Shown piece by piece: positions 37,761-45,334 of a DNA stretch of 64,000 bases (position 1 is the stretch's first letter; each line of letters opens with the position of its first letter). This stretch comes from Bacteroidia bacterium (GTDB lineage Bacteria; Bacteroidota; Bacteroidia; B-17B0; Aurantibacillaceae). The translations under genes were made by a program, and so were the position numbers. The DNA lies in the NCBI GenBank assembly GCA_022841465.1, contig JALHRL010000002.1:62001-126000 (forward strand). The letters run 5' to 3'. The notes beneath the pieces are model-generated. The model did no database searches and had not been told where the DNA came from. It saw only the letters and a program-made list of their open reading frames with translations.

Positions 37761-38701
37761 TACTTATTAAGGTTTAAGGTAAACTTTGCCAAAACTTTAA
37801 AATAATAGAAATAGTTTCTTGCTTTAAAAATAACATTTATCGGGAAATACACAATGCTCTTTGCAATTTCTAGCAACGAGCCGCGTATATTACCATTATT
37901 AACCAGCCCAATTGCTTTGTTAATTTTTGATTCGCTGCTAAACCAAATAAAAAAAGAAATATTATAAAAGAATGCTTCTGCTTTCTTTCTTAAGTATGTT
38001 TTCTGCAAACTTTTTAGCTCCTCCTTTAATTTAATTTCTAAGGTAGAACTTTTTGACTCAGAATGAATTCTGAATGAGGAATATATGTTATTAGTTTTAT
38101 AAATTTTAATCCCCATATTAATTGCGCGCAACCAATACTCTAAATCCATAGCGAAATGGAAATTAGCATTTAGCAGTCTCATTTTTTCAAATGCGGCTCT
38201 ATTCCAAAAGGTAGAAGGCTGTGGCAAGGTATTGCGCCAACATTTAAGTAAATCAAGCTCAGAATAATTGCTAACATATAAGTTATCGATTTCTGATTTA
38301 GGTTGCCAAATAACAACGCCATTTAGATCAATGGTTCTGTAATTTCCTGATACAATTGCAGGCTCATTAATAGTTTTAAATTTTTGGGCAATGTTTTCTA
38401 AAGCGCCCTTCATTAACACATCATCGGAATTTAGCCAGCAAATAATTTCACCTGTGCACTTACTTAAACCCTTGTTAATTGCATCCGCTTGTCCATTATC
38501 TTTTTTACTCTCCCAATAAGCTAATTCATTGCTGTGTTTTTTTATTATCTTTACTGAATCATCTGAACTTCCACCATCCATTATTATATATTCCAAATTA
38601 GGATAATTTTGATTTGTAACCGATAATATTGTTTGTTCAAGATATTTGCCTTGATTATAACTTGGCGTAATAATTGATATTTTAGGCAAACTTAAATTCA
38701 T
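37760..38701 (-). CDS. GT2 family glycosyltransferase
   Basis: 313 residues, GT-A fold. The N-terminus has ISIITPSYNQGKYLEQTILS (residues 8-27) and YIIMDGGSSDDSVKIIKKH; the metal-binding DxD equivalent is CWLNSDDVLMKG near residue 90. PQPSTFWNRAAFEKMRL and AMDLEYWLRAINMG are typical of this WcaA-like subgroup. A moderately hydrophobic C-terminal segment (about 275-300) may contact the membrane. It overlaps the preceding FkbM stop by four bases (ATGA), so the genes are tightly coupled. Confidence 0.9.
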   Translation of the reverse strand: MNLSLPKISIITPSYNQGKYLEQTILSVTNQNYPNLEYIIMDGGSSDDSVKIIKKHSNELAYWESKKDNGQADAINKGLSKCTGEIICWLNSDDVLMKGALENIAQKFKTINEPAIVSGNYRTIDLNGVVIWQPKSEIDNLYVSNYSELDLLKCWRNTLPQPSTFWNRAAFEKMRLLNANFHFAMDLEYWLRAINMGIKIYKTNNIYSSFRIHSESKSSTLEIKLKEELKSLQKTYLRKKAEAFFYNISFFIWFSSESKINKAIGLVNNGNIRGSLLEIAKSIVYFPINVIFKARNYFYYFKVLAKFTLNLNK

Positions 38702-39480
38702 TGAAATAATTTCTTGCTTTTTATTTCTTGTTCTACTTTTTCATGTATAAAAATTGCATCAGCCCATAATAATTGCCCATTATTGTTACTATGCAAATTA
38801 TATACATTAAATAATCTATACTTATAATGAGCCAGATAATCAACTATGTTGTGAAATAATGGTTGGTTTTTATAAATCTCAACAAATTCAACTTCTATAT
38901 AAATTAAATTTATACTTTGTTTCTCCAGCATTTTTTTTGCTCCCATAAGGGCTGCTAATTCCCCGCCTTGAATATCTAATTTTAAAATATCGATTTTATT
39001 TAACTTTTGGCTTTCTGCAAATTCATCTATGCAAATAACATCTACCAACTCATTTCCTTCAGTTGAAATTAATTTATCTATTTCTGAATCAATTTTACCT
39101 GAACTTAATAATGAATTGGTAGCCGACGATTTATTTGTGTTCAAATTTAACTTTCCTGATTTTTCAGCAACAGCACTCTTATAAGTCTTAATATTATCAA
39201 AACCCTTAACTGTTTTTACCAATTGATTGTAGCTCAATGAATATGGTTCAAAGGAATAAATTGCAGCAGTTGGGAATAATTTTTGGTACGCTAATGCTGT
39301 TTTTCCATCAAAAGCTCCAATATCTAAAATAATACACGATTCTGAAGAATTATATTTGCTTAAAATTTCGAATTGAGTGTTATATGCGCTTCGCTTTAAA
39401 TGATAGTTAGCATTTCTAACTTCATAACCTAAAAGTGAAATGAATTTTTTAATGCTATTTTTTAAAACTTCAAAACTCAT
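38698..39480 (-). CDS. FkbM family methyltransferase (third of three)
   Basis: 260 residues. The SAM loop reads IILDIGAFDGKTALAYQK, a variant of the usual DIGxNxG; IYSFEPYSLSYNQLVK and DILKLDIQGGELAALMGAKK (about 163-182) follow. It is therefore a divergent member compared with the two FkbM genes downstream. First enzyme gene after the exporter genes, ten bases downstream of the wzt-like gene. ATG start. Confidence 0.86.
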   Translation of the reverse strand: MSFEVLKNSIKKFISLLGYEVRNANYHLKRSAYNTQFEILSKYNSSESCIILDIGAFDGKTALAYQKLFPTAAIYSFEPYSLSYNQLVKTVKGFDNIKTYKSAVAEKSGKLNLNTNKSSATNSLLSSGKIDSEIDKLISTEGNELVDVICIDEFAESQKLNKIDILKLDIQGGELAALMGAKKMLEKQSINLIYIEVEFVEIYKNQPLFHNIVDYLAHYKYRLFNVYNLHSNNNGQLLWADAIFIHEKVEQEIKSKKLFQ

Positions 39481-39490
39481 TTACTGCCTT

Positions 39491-40723
39491 TTAATTTTTT
39501 GTATTCTTCCAATTTAAAAATGGCATAATAACTCCTTCATGTAAAAATCCATAGGCTGTGTTAAACCCAACAACTCCTGTTGATGATAAATCAATATAAA
39601 ACTTGTCGTACACAATCCATCTAATATTATGAATTCCTATTGAAAAATAAATCTTATATGATTTAGGTAACAGTAATTTTGCCGGTATTGTAACAATAGA
39701 AGTATAATCCCCTTTTTTAAAATCTGCCATTTGAGGGGAAGCATCATCATGAAAGGTTCTAAACACTATTTGTTCATCGGTTGTTTTTATATCATACCCA
39801 ATTCTTAATCCATAAACGTCTTTTAAAACTGAATAGTTTAACTCCAATTCAATTTCTTCTCTAACGTCAAATGGATTGCTTAATAAATCGCTGTTTCTTT
39901 GAACAATTTTAAAATCGTTAATTTTAAAATGCTCATCACTATAATTAGTAAGTTGATTTAATAACAGTTCATTATTATTGTTGAACTCTTCCTTATTTAC
40001 ATATTTGTCAATTACATTTTCAATTTGCCCAAACGACTCAAGCTTACCGTTTTTTAATAAGGCTCCGTATTTACACAAATTTTTTACCGCGCCCATATTA
40101 TGACTTACAAACAAAACTGTTCTCCCACTTTTGCTTACCTCACCCATTTTTCCCATGCATTTCTTTTGAAACTCAGCATCGCCTACCGCTAAAACTTCGT
40201 CAATAATTAAAATTTCATTTTCAAGAAATGCGGCTACAGCAAATGCCAATCGCAATTGCATACCACTGCTATAATGTTTTAAAGGTGTGTCTAAAAACTT
40301 TTCTACTCCTGAAAAATCAACTATTGCGTCAAAGTTTTTTTGAATTTCATTTTTTTTCATTCCAAGAATGGAGCCATTCATAAAAATATTTTCTCTGCCT
40401 GTAAGTTCAGGGTGAAAACCGGTACCTACTTCTAATAAACTTGCAATTCTTCCCCTTCCAATAACCTTTCCTTTTGTTGGGGGTGTTATTTTTGAAAGGA
40501 TTTTCAATAAGGTAGATTTTCCGGCGCCATTTCTTCCAATAATTCCAACGGTATCACCAGGCATTACATTAAAACTCACATCATTTAATGCCCAAAAATC
40601 TTCGGTGGTGGTTTTGCTAGTAAACAAATTCGTTAAAGAATCACGCAGACTTAAATAAGGTTGATGTTCATGATTTATCTTGAACTTCTTACTTAATTTA
40701 CTTATTTCTAATATTGGCTTCAA
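39491..40723 (-). CDS. Polysaccharide ABC exporter ATPase with C-terminal sugar-binding domain (Wzt type)
   Basis: ATPase subunit of an ABC exporter for a completed lipid-linked glycan. 410 residues: Walker A GRNGAGKST (63-71), signature YSSGMQLRLAFAVA, Walker B ILIIDEVLAVGD and H-loop LFVSHN in the first 240, then a 165-residue beta-rich tail (IELELNYSVLKDVYGLRIGY, IYFSIGIHNIRWIVYDKF) like the Wzt carbohydrate-binding domain that recognises modified chain ends. With methyltransferases in the locus, the tail may read a methyl cap. Start is TTG at 40723, no ATG alternative. It follows the permease gene by four bases. Confidence 0.92.
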   Translation of the reverse strand: MKPILEISKLSKKFKINHEHQPYLSLRDSLTNLFTSKTTTEDFWALNDVSFNVMPGDTVGIIGRNGAGKSTLLKILSKITPPTKGKVIGRGRIASLLEVGTGFHPELTGRENIFMNGSILGMKKNEIQKNFDAIVDFSGVEKFLDTPLKHYSSGMQLRLAFAVAAFLENEILIIDEVLAVGDAEFQKKCMGKMGEVSKSGRTVLFVSHNMGAVKNLCKYGALLKNGKLESFGQIENVIDKYVNKEEFNNNNELLLNQLTNYSDEHFKINDFKIVQRNSDLLSNPFDVREEIELELNYSVLKDVYGLRIGYDIKTTDEQIVFRTFHDDASPQMADFKKGDYTSIVTIPAKLLLPKSYKIYFSIGIHNIRWIVYDKFYIDLSSTGVVGFNTAYGFLHEGVIMPFLNWKNTKN

Positions 40724-40727
40724 ATTA

Positions 40728-41555
40728 TTATACTAAGTCTGCAAAATAGTTTTCTGTTTTTCTAAAATAATAAACGCCTACAATTAACAAACACAATGAA
40801 CACACTATACTGGGTGTTATGTCAATTAATTGAATGATTGTTCCATTAAAACATGATCTAAAAAATTCTATTGGAGCATACATTGGGTTTAATCGCATTA
40901 ACCAGTTAAAAGGACCTTGTCCGGTAATATTAATTGGATAAATTATTGGTGTTGCAAAAAGTAATGCTTGAATGAAAAACGGTAGTATATATCTAAAATC
41001 TCTGTACTTAATGTTTAATGCAGAAAGAAATAGCCCCAATCCAAACGCAGCCAAAACTGTTAAAAAAATACTTACTGGTATTAAATAAATAGATTGCCAT
41101 ATTATTGTTGTCTTGTAATATAGCATTACAGGAATAAACACAATAAAAGCCATTATAAAATCAACTATAGATACAAGAATAGCAGAAATAGGAATTATCA
41201 TACGAGGAAAATAAATTTTCTTTATAATGTTTGCATTTGCAACCATGCTATTTCCAGCATTCGAGAGTCCACTTGAAAAAATATTCCATAATAAAAACCC
41301 GCTTAATGCAAAAATGGGATACGGTATACTTAATTGCGTTTGGGTAGCAATCATTTTACCAAAACCTAGTGTAAATAATATGGTCATTAATATTGGTTGA
41401 AAAATTGCCCAAAGTACACCTAAAAAGGTTTGTTTGTATTTTACTTTCACATCACGCCAAGTAAAAAAATAAAATAATTCACGATACTCCCACAGTTCTT
41501 TAACACCTAAATTAAACTTACTTTGTGGTTTTATTTCAAATTCAATTTTCTCCAT
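40728..41555 (-). CDS. Polysaccharide ABC exporter permease (Wzm/TagG type)
   Basis: 275 residues with about six membrane segments, ABC-2 family. FTWRDVKVKYKQTFLGVLWA (about 32-51) is the amphipathic interface helix motif of Wzm/TagG/KpsM proteins; LKIKYRD-type loop appears as LNIKYRDFRYILPF. NPMYAPIEFFRSCFNG near the end is also typical. It forms the channel for the glycan with the adjacent ATPase. The ATG overlaps the rimO stop by one base (TAATG), so the export genes are coupled to rimO translation. Confidence 0.93.
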   Translation of the reverse strand: MEKIEFEIKPQSKFNLGVKELWEYRELFYFFTWRDVKVKYKQTFLGVLWAIFQPILMTILFTLGFGKMIATQTQLSIPYPIFALSGFLLWNIFSSGLSNAGNSMVANANIIKKIYFPRMIIPISAILVSIVDFIMAFIVFIPVMLYYKTTIIWQSIYLIPVSIFLTVLAAFGLGLFLSALNIKYRDFRYILPFFIQALLFATPIIYPINITGQGPFNWLMRLNPMYAPIEFFRSCFNGTIIQLIDITPSIVCSLCLLIVGVYYFRKTENYFADLV

Positions 41556-42868
41556 TAACTAACCTCCCCATACAAATCAAAATCGGTGGCCTCCGTTATT
41601 TTTACGTTAGCAAATGAACCTACCGATAAATAATGCTCTGAGTTTTGTTTTACAATTACTTCGTTATCTACATCCGGGCTATCGAATTCTGTTCTGCCAA
41701 TGATAAACTCCCCTTCTACTCTATCAAACAAAACTTTGAATTCTTTACCAACTTTTTCCTGATTTAAATTATAAGAAATTTCTTGCTGCACTTGCATTAC
41801 CGCATCTGCCCTTCGTTTCTTTTCTATTTCGCTTACATCGTCTTTTAAATTAAATGCGTGTGTGTTTTCTTCATGAGAATAGGTAAATATTCCCAAGCGT
41901 TCAAATTTGGTATCTTCTACCCAACGCAACATTTCTTCATGGTCTTTCTCCGTTTCTCCGGGGTAGCCTGCAATTAAAGTTGTGCGCATGGCAATATTCG
42001 GCACACGATTTCTAATTTCCTTTACTAAGTCAATTGTTTTTTGTTTGGTGGTTCCTCTTCGCATACTCTTTAGCATGTTATCACTAATGTGCTGTAAAGG
42101 CATATCTAAGTAATTACAAACATTGCTTTTGTTTTTCATTATATCCAATACCTCCATTGGAAAACCACTTGGAAAAGCATAATGCAATCTTATCCATTCA
42201 ATTCCGTTTACATCACTTAATTTATCTACCAGATTGGCTAACTCTCTTTTCTTATAAATATCCAAACCGTAATACGTTAAGTCTTGCGCAATAAGCAATA
42301 ACTCTTTGGTGCCTTTTTTTGCTAAAGTTTCTGCTCTGCTTACCAAGTCTTCTATTGGAACAGAGATATGTGCACCACGCATTAATGGTATTGCGCAAAA
42401 GCTGCACGGCCTGTCGCAACCTTCGCTAATTTTAAAATAAGCGTAATGATTGGGCGTAGTTAACAAACGCTCTCCTACTAATTCCTTTTTATAATCTGCC
42501 TTTAATGTTTTTAATAAACGAGGAAGTTCTCGCGTTCCGAAATAAGCATCCACATCCGGAATTTCTTTTTCCAAATCTCCTTTGTATCTTTCACTTAAAC
42601 ATCCTGTAACATATACTTTCTCAACTTGACCTTCTTTTTTTGCTTCTACATAACGTAAAATAGTGTCAATGCTTTCTTGCTTGGCATTCTCTACAAATCC
42701 GCAGGTATTTATAATTACAATTTGATGATCGTCATCCTCACTCTCATGTTCCACTTCAAATTTATTTGCTTTGAGCTGACCCATCAACACTTCGCTATCC
42801 ACTAGGTTTTTACTGCAACCTAAGGTTACAACATTAATTTTATTTTTTCTTGTGGTTTTTGTTTTCAC
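41555..42868 (-). CDS. rimO: Ribosomal protein S12 methylthiotransferase
   Basis: Radical-SAM enzyme that adds a methylthio group to Asp88 of ribosomal protein S12; 437 residues. Three Cys of the N-terminal UPF0004 domain (LGCSKN, NTCGF, TGCLSERY) bind one iron-sulfur cluster; the radical-SAM CxxxCxxC is in ISEGCDRPCSFCAIPLMRG (about 147-165); a TRAM domain closes the protein. The VDSEVLMGQL and REGR-less RimO-type features separate it from MiaB. Start is GTG at 42868; an in-frame TAA lies four codons upstream. It is divergent from the K+ channel gene and directly upstream of the exporter genes. Confidence 0.94.
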   Translation of the reverse strand: MKTKTTRKNKINVVTLGCSKNLVDSEVLMGQLKANKFEVEHESEDDDHQIVIINTCGFVENAKQESIDTILRYVEAKKEGQVEKVYVTGCLSERYKGDLEKEIPDVDAYFGTRELPRLLKTLKADYKKELVGERLLTTPNHYAYFKISEGCDRPCSFCAIPLMRGAHISVPIEDLVSRAETLAKKGTKELLLIAQDLTYYGLDIYKKRELANLVDKLSDVNGIEWIRLHYAFPSGFPMEVLDIMKNKSNVCNYLDMPLQHISDNMLKSMRRGTTKQKTIDLVKEIRNRVPNIAMRTTLIAGYPGETEKDHEEMLRWVEDTKFERLGIFTYSHEENTHAFNLKDDVSEIEKKRRADAVMQVQQEISYNLNQEKVGKEFKVLFDRVEGEFIIGRTEFDSPDVDNEVIVKQNSEHYLSVGSFANVKITEATDFDLYGEVS

Positions 42869-42886
42869 CAGTTCTTCTTATATTTA

Positions 42887-42894
42887 CAAATATA
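42887..42894 (-). promoter_or_regulatory. Putative -7 element for rimO within an inverted repeat
   Basis: Minus-strand TATATTTG is an exact TAnnTTTG match 18 bases before the rimO GTG. It is half of a near-perfect palindrome at 42879-42894 (TATATTT-AC-AAATATA), in the gap shared with the K+ channel gene. Confidence 0.35.
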
Positions 42895-42926
42895 CTATTA
42901 AGTGGGCAAAGCCAGCCTATAAACAC

Positions 42927-43946
42927 ATGCAATTCTTAAGTAAAATAAAGCCCTATTTTAATTTTATTTTCCCAATTATTATCATGGTACTTTTATTACT
43001 TATTGGTGTTTTGGGTTATATCATTATAGAAGGCTATGGTTTTTTAGATGCATTTTATATGACTGTTATAACGGTAGCCACCGTTGGTTACTCAGAGGTA
43101 CACCCGTTGAGCGATGTCGGCAGAATTTTTACCAGTTTTTTAATTATAACTAGTTTTGGTACATTTGCCTATGCTATATCATCTTTTACGCGGTTTGTAA
43201 TTGATGGTGAGTTTAACAATTTGTTTAAATTACAAAAATTGAACGCCACAGTAGAAAAATTAACAGACCATATTATCATTTGCGGTTATGGCCGTAATGG
43301 CAGGCAGGCTGCCAAAGTTTTAAAAAAACACAACAAGCGATTTGTAGTTATTGAAAAAAATTCTGACATCACTCAAAATTTAAACCACAAATTTCAAGAT
43401 TTAGTGTTAAACGGAGATTCTACACAAGATGAGATATTATTAAAAGCAGGAATTCTAAAAGCAAAAGCACTTATTACTACCTTACCAGTAGACGCAGACA
43501 ACATGTTTATTGTATTAACTGCAAGAAATTTAAATCCAAATCTTACCATTATTTCTCGTGCAAGCGACGATGGATCGGATGTGAAAATAAAAATTGCCGG
43601 TGCGGATAATGTAATTATGCCTGATAAAGTTGGTGGTGCTCATATGGCTAGTTTAGTTATGAAGCCAGACGTGATGGAATTTTTGGATTATGTTACAGCA
43701 CAAGGCGGGGATAATAATAATTTAGAAGAAATAACTTTTGAAAAGATCCCGGAACATTTAAATAATCAAACGCTAAAAGATTTAGAAATTATAAATAAAT
43801 CTGGTGCAAATATTATTGGTTTTAAAACCGGAATGGGTGAATACATTATAAACCCAAGCCCCGATACACGTATAATTCCACAAGCTAAAATATTTGTTTT
43901 AGGTACGCCCGAACAAATAAGTAAATTAAAAAAGCTATTAAATTAA
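42927..43946 (+). CDS. Potassium channel with TrkA-N (RCK) domain
   Basis: About 339 residues. An N-terminal two-helix pore module with selectivity filter VATVGYSEVHP (about residues 49-59 from this start) is followed by an RCK domain: IIICGYGRNGRQAAKVLKKH (about 112-131) is the Rossmann dinucleotide loop, with VVIEKN at the second strand end, and a TrkA-C-like region closes the protein. It probably gates K+ flux by ligand binding. I start at the ATG at 42927; a GTG 75 bases upstream would overlap rimO and add a leader without meaning. Ends at a bidirectional terminator. Confidence 0.92.
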   Translation: MQFLSKIKPYFNFIFPIIIMVLLLLIGVLGYIIIEGYGFLDAFYMTVITVATVGYSEVHPLSDVGRIFTSFLIITSFGTFAYAISSFTRFVIDGEFNNLFKLQKLNATVEKLTDHIIICGYGRNGRQAAKVLKKHNKRFVVIEKNSDITQNLNHKFQDLVLNGDSTQDEILLKAGILKAKALITTLPVDADNMFIVLTARNLNPNLTIISRASDDGSDVKIKIAGADNVIMPDKVGGAHMASLVMKPDVMEFLDYVTAQGGDNNNLEEITFEKIPEHLNNQTLKDLEIINKSGANIIGFKTGMGEYIINPSPDTRIIPQAKIFVLGTPEQISKLKKLLN

Positions 43947-44015
43947 TTATAAGTTAAGGCTTTGTCATTCATAATAACAATATACCTTTGTAATATTAAA
44001 TTAGCAATGGTTCAT

Positions 44016-44048
44016 AAAAAAACCCGAGAAAAATTCTCGGGTTTTTTT
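44016..44048. terminator. Bidirectional rho-independent terminator
   Basis: A 15-bp perfect stem with a CCCGAGAA/TTCTCGGG core (44023-44030 with 44034-44041), a three-base loop, and A and T runs on its two sides. It terminates both the K+ channel gene and the converging sucA-sucB operon. Confidence 0.92.
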
Positions 44049-44063
44049 ATTATTCGTTAATTT

Positions 44064-45311
44064 CTATAGACCCAATAAAATCTCCTCCGGTAGTTTTCCT
44101 CCAAACATCATTCGGTTAGGGTTCTCCAACATTTCTTTTACTTTCACTAAAAAGCCAACACTTTCTTTTCCATCAATAATTCTATGATCGTAGCTTAAGG
44201 CAACGTACATCATTGGACGAATTACAACTTGCCCGTTTACCGCCATTGGCCTTTCTACTACATTGTGCATTCCTAAAATGGCACTTTGGGGAGGATTAAT
44301 AATTGGAGTACTCATCATGCTTCCAAAAACACCTCCGTTAGTAATGGTAAAGGTTCCGCCTTCCATATCTGGTATTCCTAATTTTCCGTCGCGTGCTTTA
44401 ATTGCTAAATCTTTAATTCCCTTTTCAATTTCTGCCAAACTCATTAATTCAGCATTTCTTAAAACGGGAACCATTAATCCTTTGGGTGCACTTACAGCAA
44501 TACCAATATCACAATACTTGTTGTAAACAATTTCTTCTCCATCAATCATTCCATTCACCGCAGGAAAATGATACAATGCTTCGCAAACCGCTTTGGTAAA
44601 AAAGCTCATAAAACCAATATTGGTTCCGTACACTTCTTTAAATTTATCTTTGTATCGCGCTCTAATATCATAAATAGCACTCATGTCAACTTCATTAAAT
44701 GTAGTTAACATAGCCGTTTCGTTTTTTACACTCACTAATCTGCGTGCAACAGCTTTACGTAAAGAGGTCATTTTACTGCGCTCTTTTTCTCTTTCTCCTT
44801 TCCAGGTATTACTTAGTACTTGTTGTACATTAGGCAATCCGTTAGATAAGGCCGCTAAAACATCTTGCTTGGTAATTCTGCCATCTTTACCGGTACCGTT
44901 TAATTGACCGGGTTTAATATTGTTTTCTGCCATTAACTTTCCGGCAGCAGGACTTGGTGTTCCGTTCGCATAAGAAGAAGTTTTTTGCTCTGTAACCACA
45001 GCTTCTTTCTTCTCCACAGGTGCTGTTTCTTTTTTCGCTTCAACTTTTACTTCTGCCTTAGGTTCAGGCTTAAATGAATTATCAATTTTTACAACAACCT
45101 GCCCTACTTTAACGGTATCGCCTTCTGCCGCCAATACTTCTATTTTTCCTGAATCTTCGGCATTTAACGTTAACGTTGCTTTATCTGAATCAATTTCAGC
45201 TAAAACCTCATCCTTTTCTACCACATCGCCGGTTTGTTTTAACCATCTTGCAATAGTTACTTCTGTAATTGATTCGCCCGGACTAGGAACTTTTAATTCT
45301 ACAATGGCCAT
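44064..45311 (-). CDS. sucB: Dihydrolipoyllysine-residue succinyltransferase (2-oxoglutarate dehydrogenase E2)
   Basis: E2 core of the 2-oxoglutarate dehydrogenase complex (TCA cycle). 415 residues: one lipoyl domain with the lipoylated Lys in [14 protein letters not shown] (about residue 43), an Ala/Lys/Glu-rich linker, the E3-binding domain [20 protein letters not shown] (about 128-147), and the catalytic acyltransferase domain ending with [18 protein letters not shown], which carries the His-x3-Asp-Gly active site. [13 protein letters not shown] is also typical. It follows sucA by 23 bases, as usual. ATG start. Confidence 0.96.
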   Translation of the reverse strand: MAIVELKVPSPGESITEVTIARWLKQTGDVVEKDEVLAEIDSDKATLTLNAEDSGKIEVLAAEGDTVKVGQVVVKIDNSFKPEPKAEVKVEAKKETAPVEKKEAVVTEQKTSSYANGTPSPAAGKLMAENNIKPGQLNGTGKDGRITKQDVLAALSNGLPNVQQVLSNTWKGEREKERSKMTSLRKAVARRLVSVKNETAMLTTFNEVDMSAIYDIRARYKDKFKEVYGTNIGFMSFFTKAVCEALYHFPAVNGMIDGEEIVYNKYCDIGIAVSAPKGLMVPVLRNAELMSLAEIEKGIKDLAIKARDGKLGIPDMEGGTFTITNGGVFGSMMSTPIINPPQSAILGMHNVVERPMAVNGQVVIRPMMYVALSYDHRIIDGKESVGFLVKVKEMLENPNRMMFGGKLPEEILLGL

Positions 45312-45334
45312 AATTTAAATTTTTACTTCGGTTT

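Noticed and set aside
42852-42926. Longer start (GTG at 42852) for the K+ channel
   Set aside because: It would overlap rimO on the other strand and add residues not resembling a pore helix; the ATG at 42927 begins at the membrane segment.
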